From Linepithema humile (taxonomy: Eukaryota > Arthropoda > Insecta > Hymenoptera > Formicidae), in contig NC_090132.1 in NCBI RefSeq assembly GCF_040581485.1, positions 8,195,001 through 8,259,000 of the forward strand: DNA of 64,000 bases, read 5' to 3'. The number at the start of each line of letters is the position of its first letter. Within the stretch, counting starts at the first letter, position 1. Shown here piece after piece: positions 11,696-24,861 of the stretch. A program made the position numbers and the translations under genes. The notes under the pieces were generated by a model that had not been told where the DNA came from, did not search any database, and worked only from the letters and a program-made list of their open reading frames with translations.

Positions 11696-12520
11696 TTATT
11701 ATATGTTAAATATGGTATATTTTCCATAATATATCTTTTTACTTTTATAAATATAATACACTTGCAATTATTTTAAAATAATTATCTCATATTTTGCTAC
11801 TATCAAAAATATATGCAGTGATTGTCGGTCGAAGATAAGCTAGCTATTGAAATTTTTATTAAACAATTTTGAAACAAGCATAATGATGTACGATAATTAT
11901 GATGCAACGTGCCCGCCACTATTATTATTTAAATATATACGTAATTGTGATATATGATATACATATACAATTACAATTATGTAAATATATTCCATATATG
12001 TCCTATCATGATTGGAGAGCTAATAACGTTTGAAACTAATGTATCACGCATTATACATTAATGCGAATTTAAGGAGTATCAATATTTTTTGTTACTTCAA
12101 CAAAATAGTACAATTGTTCCTTGTGCGCGTTGGAGAAAGGAAAAAATGTTCTTTTTTTATATTATTTAATATAATATTCTACTAAAGCAAGTGCGCTTGA
12201 ATACCTTTTTTATTTTGTGAATTACATTTAAAAATTTATATTCTTGAAATAATATATTGTTGGTAACATCGCAGAATTTTTCAGCAGCAAGATATTTGTG
12301 ATGAAAGATTTAAAAATATATTTTTTAAATTTACTCACAGAATTTCTTTGACGCATTAGGAAAAAAAAAGCGAAATAGTATTTAACACGTACAAGTGTTT
12401 CACATATTTCAGGAACATTTACTTAAAATCTTATTAAAAGATTTCATTACATTTTTATAATTACACATGGCGGTAGCATAAGCGCGTTTGTTGTAATAGT
12501 ATGAACTCTCTTTACCCCTG
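11696..12520. other. AT-rich sequence without a gene
   Basis: No exon, RNA gene or repeat family is recognised. Homology with the mirror position left of 8105 fades out here. Confidence 0.5.
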
Positions 12521-14470
12521 TAATTCTATACGTTGGAGGGTCAGAGGTGGTATCATGGGGAAGATTGCACACGACGGCGCTTTTCGTCGTGCCTCGCAGT
12601 CGTAAGTCTGAAGAGGTACAGAGAGTGGTGAGAGGGGTTGGGCTCTGAATGACGGAATTCGTGCCATGCCCGTGGATTCAGAGGCGCGGTGAATGGAGCC
12701 GGCGGAAGGGCTTTGGAAATTAAACGTCCTGTAGATGGTCTTTTTTCGCGAGTAGTAATGTATGACTGCTCCTTAGAGAAGTGGACACCTCTCTCTCTCT
12801 CTCCCTCTTCTCGTCACCGTTTCCTCTTCACCAACCCTCTTTTTCCTCTCTCCTCCCAAAGCTGAAAGAGTCGGGGGATCTGCCACGGCAGGCAGGACAA
12901 TTTCCCTGTGATAAGAAAGTAGATCGGGGTGAAAGATATGTTGGAAATCTCTCATGCTGCGAATATATACCTTCTATCGCGCGTGTGTATATACATATAC
13001 GATTCTATATATATATTTTGCTATATAGTCAAGACATTTTTGAAACACGAATACTACATATAAAACCGAGAATACAATAGTAAAGCTTTTTTTCATTTAT
13101 TTAGCGCTGTGGAGAAATATTAAACTATTAAATTGTTTGACATTTATGGCATTATCATAATTATTATAATATCAGATTATAACGTAATTAAATATGGTCA
13201 GCGTACATATCACAATGATTATTTGTATGAAAAAGCAAAAATGTAGCATAAAAAATTAAACGATCATACGTGGAAGTAAAGCGTCAAAATATTGACAGTC
13301 TCGTGGCTATTAGCTATTATGAACGACTAGTACTGGATCAGTGCCGGTTGGCTGGCTTGCCTGCCTGTTTAGTTATTGTTTCCGCCACAGATTATAGGGA
13401 TGGGGTCTTTATTGCCCTATGGCGATAATATAGGTATACTGACTCACACAGGCTCACTGCTGCAAGCTCACACACGCGTATACGTGCACATACACTCGCG
13501 TATAGGCTTGTGCGGGCTCGCACCTGTTGGCGCCTGCGATTATGGCTGCAATAACATTCCGTCAAACGGCGAATGCATACTCGCATTTCCTAACTCCACC
13601 TTAGCTCTCAGAAATGTCTCTGCAATCACGTAGCTTCGCAGTTCATTATATTAATTACACTTACGTCAGCTCGAACAGCAATTATTTTTTATCATCGTAA
13701 AAATTACAATTAATTACAATGATTAATTACAATGATTAAATTAAATGTGATGATATAGTATTATTATAATTTTCTTTATGAAATTATTTAAAGAGAATAT
13801 GAAAGTTTATGAAAGTTTTTGATATATTTATTATAGCTAATTTTTAATAGTATTTGACTCTTAAAATCTATAACTGTAAGAACTTGTTAAATATATGATT
13901 CTTCTCGCTATCTAGGGAGGTAGTATAATCTCTAGGATATATCTTATCTGTCAGATTTATATTCTTTTTTACAAATATACTGTTTTATTTGTTTTGTGTA
14001 TTTGCACAGTTTGCGGATTTAATATTGTCCGGCAAAACAAACACGCGAAGTAAAGGAGTCCCGGCTCCAATTCATCGATTTTACGTCTCGGCATTATTTA
14101 TTGTTCAATATATCGGACTTGTCGCGCGCGATACCATTCGTTGCGTCATACGCCATAATAACGGTATCTTCTCCAAAACTGTTCATTGCTGTAGCTCGAC
14201 GAAAAAAGTAGGAGCTTCCACACGCTTTAAATTCTTCAGGAAGAGCGACAAATAAATATCGGATGATGTATGCGCCGGCGGCGACTGTGCAGCGCGCGCA
14301 TGGTCCACCGGGTACTTCCAGCTCTAAATTCGGTGCCGAGTTTAGGTGGGCTCGATTTAAATTTCGCCAGAAGCGGAATTGGCCGCATGGCGAAACGCAA
14401 TTTCGCAGCGCGGAGTTTATTCTCGCGCGAATTCAAATTAATGGGATGTCGTGTGAATTGACTTTTCTAA
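12521..14470. other. Three GC-rich patches in AT-rich sequence, no gene recognised
   Basis: GC-rich patches lie near 12530-12960, 13310-13640 and 14250-14470. The first has a perfect 7-bp stem-loop (CACGACG 12570-12576 with CGTCGTG 12585-12591). The third has a near-perfect 20-base palindrome at 14325-14344. Between them, 13700-13745 carries tandem TAATTA-type words that could be homeodomain sites. Open frames are short or double-stranded. Confidence 0.4.
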
Positions 14471-15720
14471 ATTATTCAAGTAGCGTCGAATGAGATTTCA
14501 GTAGACATCACGTTTACTGATTCATGGTATTCTTTGAACTCTGTACTGTAGTTTTCTTCGACTTTTGCAAAGTAGAATCTCGGTACACGGATTTTTCGTA
14601 TTTTTCTTTTTTTCGCATTTATTACATCTTTAAACATATGATTAAAAATTAAGGAAAACCATTATAAATTATAAAAAAAATTCATAACAATACGATAAAC
14701 ATTTTCTTAATTGAAAAGCGGATGCAAAAATAAAAAGTATTGAGATATTGTTGAGAATATTTCGCGCGTCGATATTTCGTCACGTCTGAAATGTCTATAG
14801 TAGCCGTCAGTGTCCGTATTGTAGCGTGTCTACCACGTGGCCGCAGAGAGAATTGAGTATGTATATGTGCGGAGGAACGGCCACAAATCACCATTACTCG
14901 ATGTGTATCGCGACGCTATATAATTATACCTATAACGCCAAGCACCAGGTAATGGCTCAATCCTGCATGTACATTCGATGATAACCAACCCTGAAGGTGA
15001 GCTGCTAGGTGGGGTCTTCGGTGCCCGCGAGGTTTGAACTAACCATCCTCCATTGGCTAAATGATAGTCACGTGCTTTATTACGTCATCGTGGCCATCCT
15101 TGTGAGTGTACAAAGTCAGCGGCGAAGGGAGAGAGAAACTGGTGAACGAGCAAGGAAGAACGGAGGATGGCAAAGAGGGGGAAGACACACACGCGCGCGC
15201 GCGCGCACGACAGAGACATCGAACTTATCCTTGGAGAGCGCGAGCGCGATATCGAAGAGGGATGAAAATACTGTTCGCGAGAAACGAGGACAGCTATATA
15301 TCGTAGGAAGCGATATTTAAAGTGGGAGACAGAAAGGGAGAGAACTACTCCGAACGCGAGCGGTAGAAAGAAAGAGAGAAGAGAGACGCGAAAGAGACGG
15401 AATAACGCGGGAAAGAGGCAGCCAGCTTACACCCTTCGCTGTACTCCCTCCCGCCATTAACAACGCCCTTGCATATAAATCCGCCTCTTGTACGTATGGA
15501 GCCGATCATGCGTGTGTGTGTGCGGTCGTTCGTCTCCGTTCTTCCCGCGTGTCCCACGATGTCACTGTCTCTTACTAGAATCGGGTCTCTCCCTTCTGCT
15601 AACGCGTTCTCGCTTCCACGGTCCGAATTCCCCGCCTTTGCGCTGGCCGCAGGATAGCCGTGGCGCGGGGTAGAGGCGTGAGGAGAGTTAGGGGTCTCAT
15701 GGAACGAAGCAAGACACAAC
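14471..15720. other. AT-rich then GC-rich sequence upstream of a possible promoter
   Basis: A GC-rich zone starts near 14800. A CA/CG alternating tract lies at about 15186-15209. Donor-like GTGAGT occurs near 15100 (CTTGTGAGTG) and GTGAGC near 14997, but no bounded exon can be supported. Frames near 15345-15740 are open on both strands. Confidence 0.35.
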
Positions 15721-15784
15721 GATAGAGTACAGTGCACGCGGAAGGGATGACGCGAATGCGAGGGACAAGGAGGAGAGACAGAGG

Positions 15785-15786
15785 GA

Positions 15787-15818
<32 letters not shown>
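15785..15818. repeat. (GA)n tract in a promoter-like block
   Basis: An interrupted GA dinucleotide tract (one T interruption), followed by further GAGAG words up to about 15880. GAGAG is the core of GAGA-factor sites in insects (established knowledge). The position just upstream of a CpG-dense possible 5' UTR is compatible with a promoter or Polycomb-type element. Confidence 0.7.
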
Positions 15819-15939
15819 ATGAGCTCTCTAGCTGGCGGTAGTGGGACGAAAACACGAGGAGCGAGACAGAAAGAGAGAGAGAACGGAGGCAGCGCCGCAT
15901 GGCGGCACGAGGTGGGGACCATCGGGCCGTAAACCATCC

Positions 15940-16422
15940 GCGGTGAACATTTAACTCACGTATTGCCATCCAACAAGTTTGCTTTGGCCGGTGAAAGAGC
16001 GTCCCCGAGATCTCGGAGTCCGGCGTTGAAGGAAAAACCTCCGCGAAATCTCCGCGAAACACGCGAGGGGGTGACGAGATCCACCGCGACACACGCGGTT
16101 TTCATCCTGGTGCAAGGACAACGTTCGGACGGGCACAAAATCCGGCAAATCTATCGGACGAAGACGCGACGTACGTAATCAGCGACATAACGACCGCGAG
16201 ATCAAACTCTGACGTCTATCTGCGTACACCAGCCGAACTTTCCGAACGCCGAACGTCCGCGCGAGAAAAGCGAGCCACGGGTAAATCGAGGTAATCGGAT
16301 GCAGCAACCAATTTGGGAGAGCGGCTTCGAATAGGCGCTATCATGAGCTGCAAGGAACGTGCGCGGACTATCCTTCCGCAAAGACGACATCGCTATCGTT
16401 GATCTCATGCTTAGCCGCTGCG
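15940..16422 (+). other. Possible 5' UTR exon ending at a GTAAGT donor
   Basis: CpG-dense sequence downstream of the GAGA tract, ending at CTGCG followed by GTAAGT (donor at 16423). Inside it, a 19-codon frame beginning MSCKER runs from 16343 to a TGA at 16402. A second ATG at 16407 begins MLSRC and reaches the donor in phase 1. It could be a leader exon with a small upstream frame, or a first coding exon. No product can be recognised from five residues. The start at about 15940 is only approximate. Confidence 0.3.
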
Positions 16423-17395
16423 GTAAGTCGTCATGTAGTTGAACACTGTCACAGCGCGTAAAACGCAGGCCCTCTTCTTTCCGATCTCTCGTACGGTTTG
16501 TTTAGCATCCGAATACCTAATCATGTCAAAAGCTGAAGAGCTGTCAAAGTTAGAGAGATCGTCCTCCCGCCAAAACGCAGTGCACATGCTCCGTCAGCTA
16601 GAGCTGCTATAACAAGATGATTTTTTAAATCACTCGTTTTTATTCTGTCTTTCTCGCTAATTTTTAATCAGGTGTTATCGTGATATACTAGATGAAACTT
16701 GTTGTTTATATGTGCGCCGTTTCATTGATTAACCTTCTATACAAGCGCGCGTTTTTGTAACATGATAAGTGTTTTCATATCAGTCATTTTGACAGGTAAT
16801 TTTTGCGATGCGCACGTTGTACTTACCCGCAGGTACGTTTCAAGGTTCGTTCATTTGCAATAAACAGTCTGCCTTCTTTATGTGTTTACAAGCGTTACAT
16901 ATATGCAAAGAACTCGAATCATGTCATTAGAATACATCAATCTTGTTAGGCGTCCAAATCATTATCTTTGATGCGTGTTTCACACAGTATTGATAATTAT
17001 GCGAATGGGAAATTATATATCGTTTACTCTTAACGTGTTGAAGTAAAATGATATTAGCATCGTGGGAGAAATGCATGAGTTATAATCAAACGTGGCGATC
17101 GTTATTTGAAGAGAATAATATATGAAGAACATCGCCTTGTGCGCATACTATTTACATTATACTGCTAACGATTAGGACGCGTGCCAGACGGTTAATAATC
17201 ATTAGGTCAAGTTTACTAGTTCATTCACTTTCGTCTAGTCTTTGCCAATATATTCAGATTTAAACCAGCCTGTACTCATCACAAAATTATCGTGTATTTA
17301 AAAGAATGATTTTACTTACCAATAATGGGTTCTCTAATTTCGACGAAAATGCAAAGATTCACTTTCGCAATTGCTATTTCTAAAAAATTATTTTA

Positions 17396-17433
<38 letters not shown>

Positions 17434-18380
17434 GTTCTGACAAACCGCCGTTTACGCTTAGTGGGTGTTTTTGATTTTTCCAGAGAGGGGGAAAGGTATC
17501 TGCGCGAAAATAAAGTGAGTTTAGTATCGTGAAACCTGAGGGTAAAATAGGTAGTGTATACCGCACCGATGCCTGACGGAGGCCATAAATAAGGATCCGA
17601 CGGTCGGCGCGGCTGCAGGCGGTGATAAGCGTTCCTCTACCCCCACCAGCACAACCCTTTAGACTTTCTCATGCGTCATCTTCCTCTTACCGAACATTCC
17701 CAAAACCTATCTATGCTGCACCCTATAGTTACAGAATGATATTAAACTAAAATTTAGTTAAATATGTTAAATATTTACCTCGGATAGTTTGATGAGATTG
17801 CGAAATTTATGAACGTAAGATATAGACATTCAACAATGCCTTAATCTTGCTATTAATAATAGTATAGAAAGTTTTGGAGTCTTTATTTTTCAAGTCATTA
17901 TTTGAAGCTATTTAAAATTTTTCTTTCTTATTCCTTTTAAATGGTATTTATTTATTTGTTTCATTTTCATTTTCATTTTTTTAAAATTTAAATAACACGA
18001 ATTTGAATTTTATCGATATATATGTATATGTTTGCGCGAATAATGCAGTCAATACGAAATAAAATTAAGATAATAAAAATTAAAGACACTTATTTGCATT
18101 TAAAGTAATGAATGCAATGTTTGTAAAATTGGCATAAAATTGCATTTCTTTTATGAGTAAAACTTTTTAAAAACTGTATTTTAAATATGTAAAAAGTTGG
18201 ATCTTAACGCTTCAGAGAATTTTCATCTTTTGCAACCTCTATCTCTTTTTGTTGCATTATTAATTATAAAATTGTTTATATTATCCGATAGAGGATATTT
18301 CGTATTTGAAGTATTGTCCAAATCAATTTCTAAATTGCATATATTATAAAAAAAAACATAATATTTCCGATATTTGAGTA
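16423..18380. other. Mostly AT-rich sequence downstream of the possible leader exon
   Basis: No exon is supported. Two juxtaposed acceptor-donor words occur at 16795/16796 (CAG then GTAATT) and 16832/16833 (CAG then GTACGT). Both have mediocre pyrimidine tracts and are not called. A GC-rich patch lies at about 17460-17700. Confidence 0.4.
17397..17433. repeat. (CT)n microsatellite
   Basis: A CT dinucleotide tract with one T interruption. On the minus strand it reads as GAGAG words. Confidence 0.9.
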
Positions 18381-18960
18381 ACACGCGGCATTCTGAGCGC
18401 TTTCTGATATGTTTCAGTGAAAACATTTGCAATAGCGTGAACAGAATTCACTAAACGGCTATTCTTCTCGATATCGGCAAAAGTATGTAGAATCGCGATT
18501 TGCTTGTCCTTGTATCGGATGAAGGGGTTTACGAACACTCGAGGTGCTCGAGCGTTTCCCGACCGTATAACGAATAGGTATAGCCAGGCTCCTTCATCCC
18601 CTACGGGCAGCACGAAGCGACCATTTCTCATATCAGTTTAGCCGACACTTTCGAGAACTTGCTCAGGGAGCCTCGGGCGTCGCGATGTCATCCGATGCCT
18701 CTTGCCCTCTTGCGTTCTTGCCCGCCTCCGGGTCTTCCATCCCTCTTCTAACTCCGCGACACCTTAGCGAGACCCTCCTTCTCCGACCCGAAGGAACCCC
18801 CTTTTGTCGTGTCTCTACTCGTGGTCCGCGATCGCCCTTTCTCGGTTTCGCAACCCCCACAGTGCCGGCCGAGTGCCCGCGGCCTGAAGATAAGTGTCGC
18901 CCGAAACTTAACAAACCTTGGATGATAAAAGAGCCCGCTAGGTCTTGAATCATTCCTGGG
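18381..18960. other. GC-rich patch open on both strands
   Basis: Plus (87 codons) and minus (96 and 77 codons) frames overlap across 18663-18981. Their composition (Arg, Pro, Ser, Gly) follows the GC content. None has a recognisable domain or flanking splice context, so no gene is called. Confidence 0.4.
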
Positions 18961-21230
18961 AAAAAAACGGCGCATGACCAAGTATCTTATCTGTAATCCA
19001 TAGTTGAGTAAAAGTCGCTATAAATCGATGGATCATCTCTTTTTTATTAGAGTGTTGTGTCGCTAGAAATGAATAGGTGTGTCGAAATGATATAATTTAA
19101 GAAATTATTTACGTATGTCAGGCGCGAAAATAAAGCTATTCCTTACATTGTTTGATACTAAAACACACCTGAATTTCTTATACGAGTTTGTTCAATAATG
19201 ATATTATGATAAACGTGCCATATACTGCCAGTTCAATATTTTATAGAAGAGAATGTTTACTCTGCTACAAATTATGATACATTAGCTCGCATATATGTAT
19301 GTACGAATATTTATAAAATTATTCACTATTTTGATAACAAAAAGATTTTTATTAGCAGTCCAATCGAGATTTTAAATGTTTGCTTTGATATAATTATTAT
19401 CATTAAATATAAGAAAATTTTTTTTTTGTTTTTGATAAATATTAATTGCGTTATTTGCTGAACTAATTTAATTAAGTACTTAATAAACTGTTTTTGCACA
19501 CATTGTTTATTAAAATTTCAATATCTTCTGATTCATAACAAATAAATAGTTAATATTCTTCTACATATCTAATATAATGTTGATATGAATCCAAATAAAG
19601 CGAGAAAATAAAGAGCCTGCCTAGCCAAACGTAAAATATACATGCTGATAATAACAAAAGATTAGGAAAAATATTTACGTTTCGATCTACTGTAACATTC
19701 TCAGCGTAACTACAAATAAGAGAATAACGCTAATAAATTTAAAAATTACAGTTACAAATTATAGTTACAAATTATAGTTACAAATTTCATGAAGTAACGT
19801 AGTAAATAAAATCGCACAATTAAACTAGTTTCTTTATTAAATTAAAAAATGAATAACAAATTTTTCAACAAATGTTTTATATTAAGCATAACATGTATAA
19901 TATTACAAGTTGCAATATTTACATTTGTTTAATTTTATAAATATTTGTACCATTTTTGCAATACTGGATTAAAATGCGATAATATATTGCAATATATTAA
20001 TAAATTATAACAAAATTTAGATTAGAAATTTCTTTCTTTTATGTGATAGTGATAGTAAATTAATCAAAATTTAATAAACATGAATTCTTTAGTAATATTG
20101 AATTTAGTGGAATAGAGAATCTCTTGCACATCAAGTTCTATATTATACTACAGCTACCGTCGGATAGTGGCACACGCGTGACTCGTTTGAACGTGTGAAA
20201 CGCGATAAATATATTTTCTCACACTTAGATACATGTTGAGAAACTTATATACGCTTTTGCTAATCACAGCACTTAACGTTGATTGCAAAGAAAAAACATA
20301 AAGTTGAGATTTTAAACGTCGTATCAACAAAATACACCATATGAGCAATTCAGATTGATAAGCAAAGTGCATACAAGAAATTTACAGTAAAAGAACATTA
20401 AATACTTATCTCTTCGAGCCATAAATTTGCTATTTTGTGCGGTACGATGAAACTGACCTTACCGTAAAATTATTCTAATTACAACAAAAGAAAATAAAAT
20501 TTCTTTCTTTTCAAAATATAACGGTCCCTCGTAACCGATTGTAGAGGCGTGACGAAGATGTACAAAAGTGGAGCTCGAGCGAGGGTGCAAAAATGTTTTT
20601 GGAGCAAGGTCGAAATAGGAATTGCGTCACCTGTACAGTTTCTTTTCTACCTGGTGTATTAACGTACAAAACTGACCTTATTCGCGACCGCCCCGTAAAT
20701 TAGACTAGACATAAAAAACGTCACGCAAATGAAATGAGTTTAACGGTAACGCTCCGCTCTTTTTGTGCCTGAAGGCCGCTGTCTCCAGGGCGATACCAAT
20801 TTCTCGGTCCTGTCAGTGTTATTGAAATTACGAGAATTATGATTCGTGTCTGCACAAATTTGTAGTTTTAATTTACAACTTGAGTAATTCGAAAATTTTT
20901 TGCGAATTGTGAACATTACTTTTTTATCGTATATTTAATGTCACCTTAAAAACAAAAACAAAAATCTATCAAGACATAAAAGAATAATTAGAAAAAATAA
21001 AAAATGAGTGACTAATAAAATAAAATTATTGATATCTTGTTCAATTCATAACACAAATTTATTTTCGGACGCGCAGTGTATATCAGAAGTTTGAGCTGCG
21101 AGAATAATTCGATTATTTGCAGTTAAGCGTGAATATAAACTCGACTTTTGAGAAACGACACGGAATATAAAGAAATCTTTGCGCTTGCAGCGCAAAACAA
21201 TGACCATGTAGAATGATGATTGTGTCATTA
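18961..21230. other. AT-rich sequence without a gene
   Basis: Long AT-rich stretch with frequent stops in all frames. It includes a three-copy 13-base tandem repeat at 19750-19787. A small GC-richer patch lies at about 20520-20800. I see nothing else in it. Confidence 0.5.
19750..19787. repeat. 13-base tandem repeat, three copies
   Basis: Unit AGTTACAAATTAT repeated twice exactly and a third time nearly in full. Confidence 0.85.
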
Positions 21231-24200
21231 GTCGTTGCTCGTTGCTCGAGGCAGTTGATTTATAAGTTCAAGTCCAGACGGACAATATTTTTGTTTAAAT
21301 GCTTCTTTTGGCCGAAAGTACGTGCGCGGACTGCGAGATGGGTGCGAGGTGGACATAGGTGGCTGATGATGTCACTCCCTTAGCAGGCAAAAGAGAGAAA
21401 GACAGAGACAGGTCCGTACGGCGTACCGGACATCGGTTACACGGTGCCTAGTTTAAGCTGGGTTGTTGCGATGGCACACAGAGATTACGCGTTACACCAT
21501 GGAATATACTTAAGGTATCGCCAACAGTTCCTAGATACATCAAGATTGTCGAATTGCTTCTTAACGCACAAATTGCCTCACCATTAGTTCAACACTAACG
21601 TAAAATAATCGATTCGCAATTTGATAAGCGATATCTGACAATATTAAATACAATATATATATATATATAAGATTGATGTACGCGTATATTACGTATTTAT
21701 AATAAGAACAAATTGGAAACACTTAGACTTTCTGATTAGAACAGTGAAATGCGGAGATAAAACGCGCGGAACAATTTGTTGCACATTAATAATGATGGAA
21801 CACCATCACGATAGCATATCCGAGATGCATGCCGCGTGTTGAAGCTCATTACAGTCCTGCACGCTTATACGATATCTATTTTAAAAGTCGAATTAAGTAA
21901 CGCCACACTGCGCCTAATTATAATTATTTCATTAAGGGCTTACCTGCAGACTAGAGGCGTTGAAGGAAAAAAAAACTACGCAGCGTATAAGCTTTACCGT
22001 ATTTCTGATGCGTAAAATGCTGCGGGATACACGTGTGTACGTTGGAAACTTATTTTGCATATTCTTTTGCTATGTATCACTACGTGCGCGCGCGTGCTCA
22101 AGCGAAACGCGCGGTGTCTGATTAACATGAGGAACCTGAAACACCTGTGCCTTGAGAGCCCCTTATAATTATTCACTTCTTTTTTTGGTTCGTGATGTTT
22201 TCAAAATCACCTGATAAATATCTTTTCTACTTTTCGTAAAAAGGATATAATTTTATATTTGAGTATCCTAAAGATCAACAGATTTCGTAAGAAAATACAG
22301 AATAACAGAAATACACACGGAATAATTTAAAAATACTAATAAATTATCTTCTTATAACTATTGCTAATTTATTGCAACAATCATTAAGCAAAAGAAATTT
22401 CATACTAACACTTCACATTAAATTATATATTCAATTATTTAATTATAATTGCAAGATGATTTTTGAGAAAGAAAATATTAATTATGCAAATTTACAAGAG
22501 TTAAAATATAATCTCATGCATATCGTTTTATTGCATTTATGCATTTCCAAAATTATCTTGTACCGGTAATTATCCAGTGTAGCTTCAGCGTTACCGCTTC
22601 AGTATTATCACATCTAGAATTGCTCGGAAACAGTCTGCTAATTATTATTAGATCGTATAGTGATACATCACTGCGATGAGAATCATGAATTATGGATTGT
22701 TCGGATGCAATATATATGAAGTACTGGTACGCGTAACTTTTAGATTAGTGTATTATATGTGTATCTGGTAATTGTCTCTTGTTTCGAGTCATGGAGCATA
22801 TGTCGCGTTGTAAATGTAACTTCACATATTTTGATTTAATATGTTCCTCTTGTTTTATAAAAAAAACCGATATATTTGGAAACACAAATCTAGCAGCAGC
22901 ATGTTTCTCTAACATATTTCCTATGCAGGATGTTCTCGATCTAGCAAGCCAAATTTTATCTATGAGTTTTTCAATTATTCCGAATTGAACAAAATTTATT
23001 TAAAATTAAACGAGAGAAATTTTAATCGCTTAAAATTATCTTAAACATTATTTCGGTATTTTTATTAAGAAAGAATCGACTCTAAATCAATAAAAGTGTC
23101 TGTAAATGAACAATTAGGTATTATACTATATGGAATATTTCATATACTTTATAAGTCTTACTGCCTGTAGAAAGTTATAATTGAGAAAAATAAGTTCTTA
23201 TTGGTTTAGAGAAATGCTTGAACTGTTCTACAAACAGGTACCGCTGGTACAATAATTACTCCGCTACTTGGTTGCGTATTACTTGCGGTGACCATGATAA
23301 AAGGAGAAACTGGTTTGAAGACCATGCGATAGAGCCGTTAACGATAAATCGAAATGTGCGTATTCAGAGGTAAAAGATACAGTTTACTGCCTATATATAC
23401 TTTACATGCACATGTGTATGTATACGCGTATACATCTTCTCGCAACAACTATCTCGCTTCACTCGCGTCATTCGGATTTACATATCCCTATTTCAGTCTT
23501 TCGGACCAGCTTAATTAAGCGTTTAAGAGATGAAACTGAACTGGTTTTGCTATCTTCGTCTTTTTCTCATTGTTCTTTAGAACACATATTGTTATGGCGC
23601 AGCTGTGCTCCTAACTCTCTCGATTTTCAAAAATGTGCAATGGTACTTTCTAAATAGTTGAGACGTTTAAACCAAAAATTATCTTTCTGCTCTTTTACAA
23701 AGTTATTTAAAAAATGTGTCATCCCTTATTACCATTTAATGGCGGAAGAAATATAAACATTTCTAGAATGTAAAAAAAGAAAACAACGGACAATTTTAGA
23801 ATCTTACATAATTGAACTGTTGAAGTAATTTCGATGGAAATTGTAGTATTTTGAAAAATGTATGAAGTGACTAAGAGAGTAGAGTCGTGAGCAATGAAAT
23901 ATTATTCAACCGTAATTACAATCACATTAATATACGATGCATCTGATAATTCACATAAAATCACGCGCGAATGCACTGATCATAATCATATTAATGTAAT
24001 AATAACAGTTAAAAGCTTTTATCTCTTTGCATTTCTGTTCTACGCGTTCTCATTGATTTATGCGTTTCTTGTATGTGCAGTTTCCAAGCAATTTTTCATA
24101 ATGTGTATTTCGAAATTAAAGAATTAATTTTTCTTCATCGCATCTAAAATAACGAATCTTTGATTTGCAAAAAAAAGGATGGAAAAAATTGTTAAATAAG

Positions 24201-24290
24201 TTCCGTGATTTTTCTTTACGATACAATTATGCAATAGATTAAATTTGCAAAGGCCATATGTTTTTATATTATATTACAAACGTGCGCGAA
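21231..24290. other. Mixed sequence, mostly AT-rich, without a gene
   Basis: A GC-rich patch at about 21240-21500 is followed by AT-rich sequence. A (TA)n tract lies near 21653-21668 and an alternating CG tract near 22085-22095. Apart from a possible minus-strand recursive splice site at 21943/21944, nothing is supported. Confidence 0.4.
21925..21975 (-). other. Possible recursive splice site, minus strand
   Basis: Read on the minus strand, a T-rich tract from 21973 downward, then CCTTCAACGCCTCTAGTCTG, leads to CAG immediately followed by GTAAGC (junction between 21944 and 21943). The pyrimidine tract is strong and the donor is one base off GTAAGT. Such fused acceptor-donor sites mark stepwise removal of long introns in flies (established knowledge). 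Use here is an inference, and no minus-strand exon pair is identified nearby. Confidence 0.25.
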
Positions 24291-24831
24291 AGGGTTTACG
24301 CGGTGAATAAAATAATCAATAGACGCGTCTTCCGCTATCGGCGTTAAAAAAAGGAAAACATGGGAGGATTCGTGCAGGTGAACGAAAGGGATAAGTGGGA
24401 GTAGACGTAGAGCGGTGTAGGTGTAAAGCGAGCGTGATCGCACGGTGGATGAGCGAGAGGTACGAAGGGGGAGTGGTCATCGTGCTGAAGCCTTGTGCTG
24501 ACCTATTCCTTTCTGTGCCTCCGCAGTGCATTATGGCTGCTCGGTAAGGCTCTCGGTTTTTAGCTTTCCCTGATCCATTGTAGATCAGTGTTTCTTCAAC
24601 CGCCGACGCATTATTGCTTTTCCGCAAAAATCACGCGAGATCCCGTGGTGCGAATGAACGTGTGCGAAATTGCGGCCGGTCGGCCTAACAGTGGCGTCAA
24701 CGGTAATATTTTACGATACCATTGGTGTCTACGCTGCATGTGTATGTGTGAACAGGAGCGTGGCGGAACGTCGGGGCTGTAAAGGAGAAACGGTGAGGTT
24801 ACCGGAAAGTAGAGAGGGGACTTGTGTCGCT
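24291..24831 (+). promoter_or_regulatory. CpG-rich block upstream of a possible start exon
   Basis: GC-rich, CpG-dense sequence between AT-rich flanks. It ends at the Kozak-like start at 24832. It also contains a short ATGGCTGCTCG followed by GTAAGG near 24534-24550, an alternative start-plus-donor. No TATA box or clear initiator is visible. The promoter reading is an inference. Confidence 0.25.
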
Positions 24832-24861
24832 ATGGCACAATGGGATCACTACAGCGACACT
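24832..24861 (+). CDS. Possible first coding exon (MAQWDHYSDT), product unknown
   Basis: An ATG with G at -3 and G at +4 opens ten codons, MAQWDHYSDT, and runs straight into GTAAGT at 24862, phase 0. The frame stays open without splicing to 25326, but the added residues are low-complexity Ser/Leu/Phe from a pyrimidine-rich stretch, which looks intronic. No downstream acceptor exon is found in the window. I cannot name a product from ten residues. It may equally be a chance start next to a chance donor. Confidence 0.25.

Noticed and set aside
16780..16840. Two CAG-GT junctions on the plus strand (GTAATT and GTACGT)
   Set aside because: Both donors are off consensus and the pyrimidine tracts are short. 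Two within 40 bases looks like chance.
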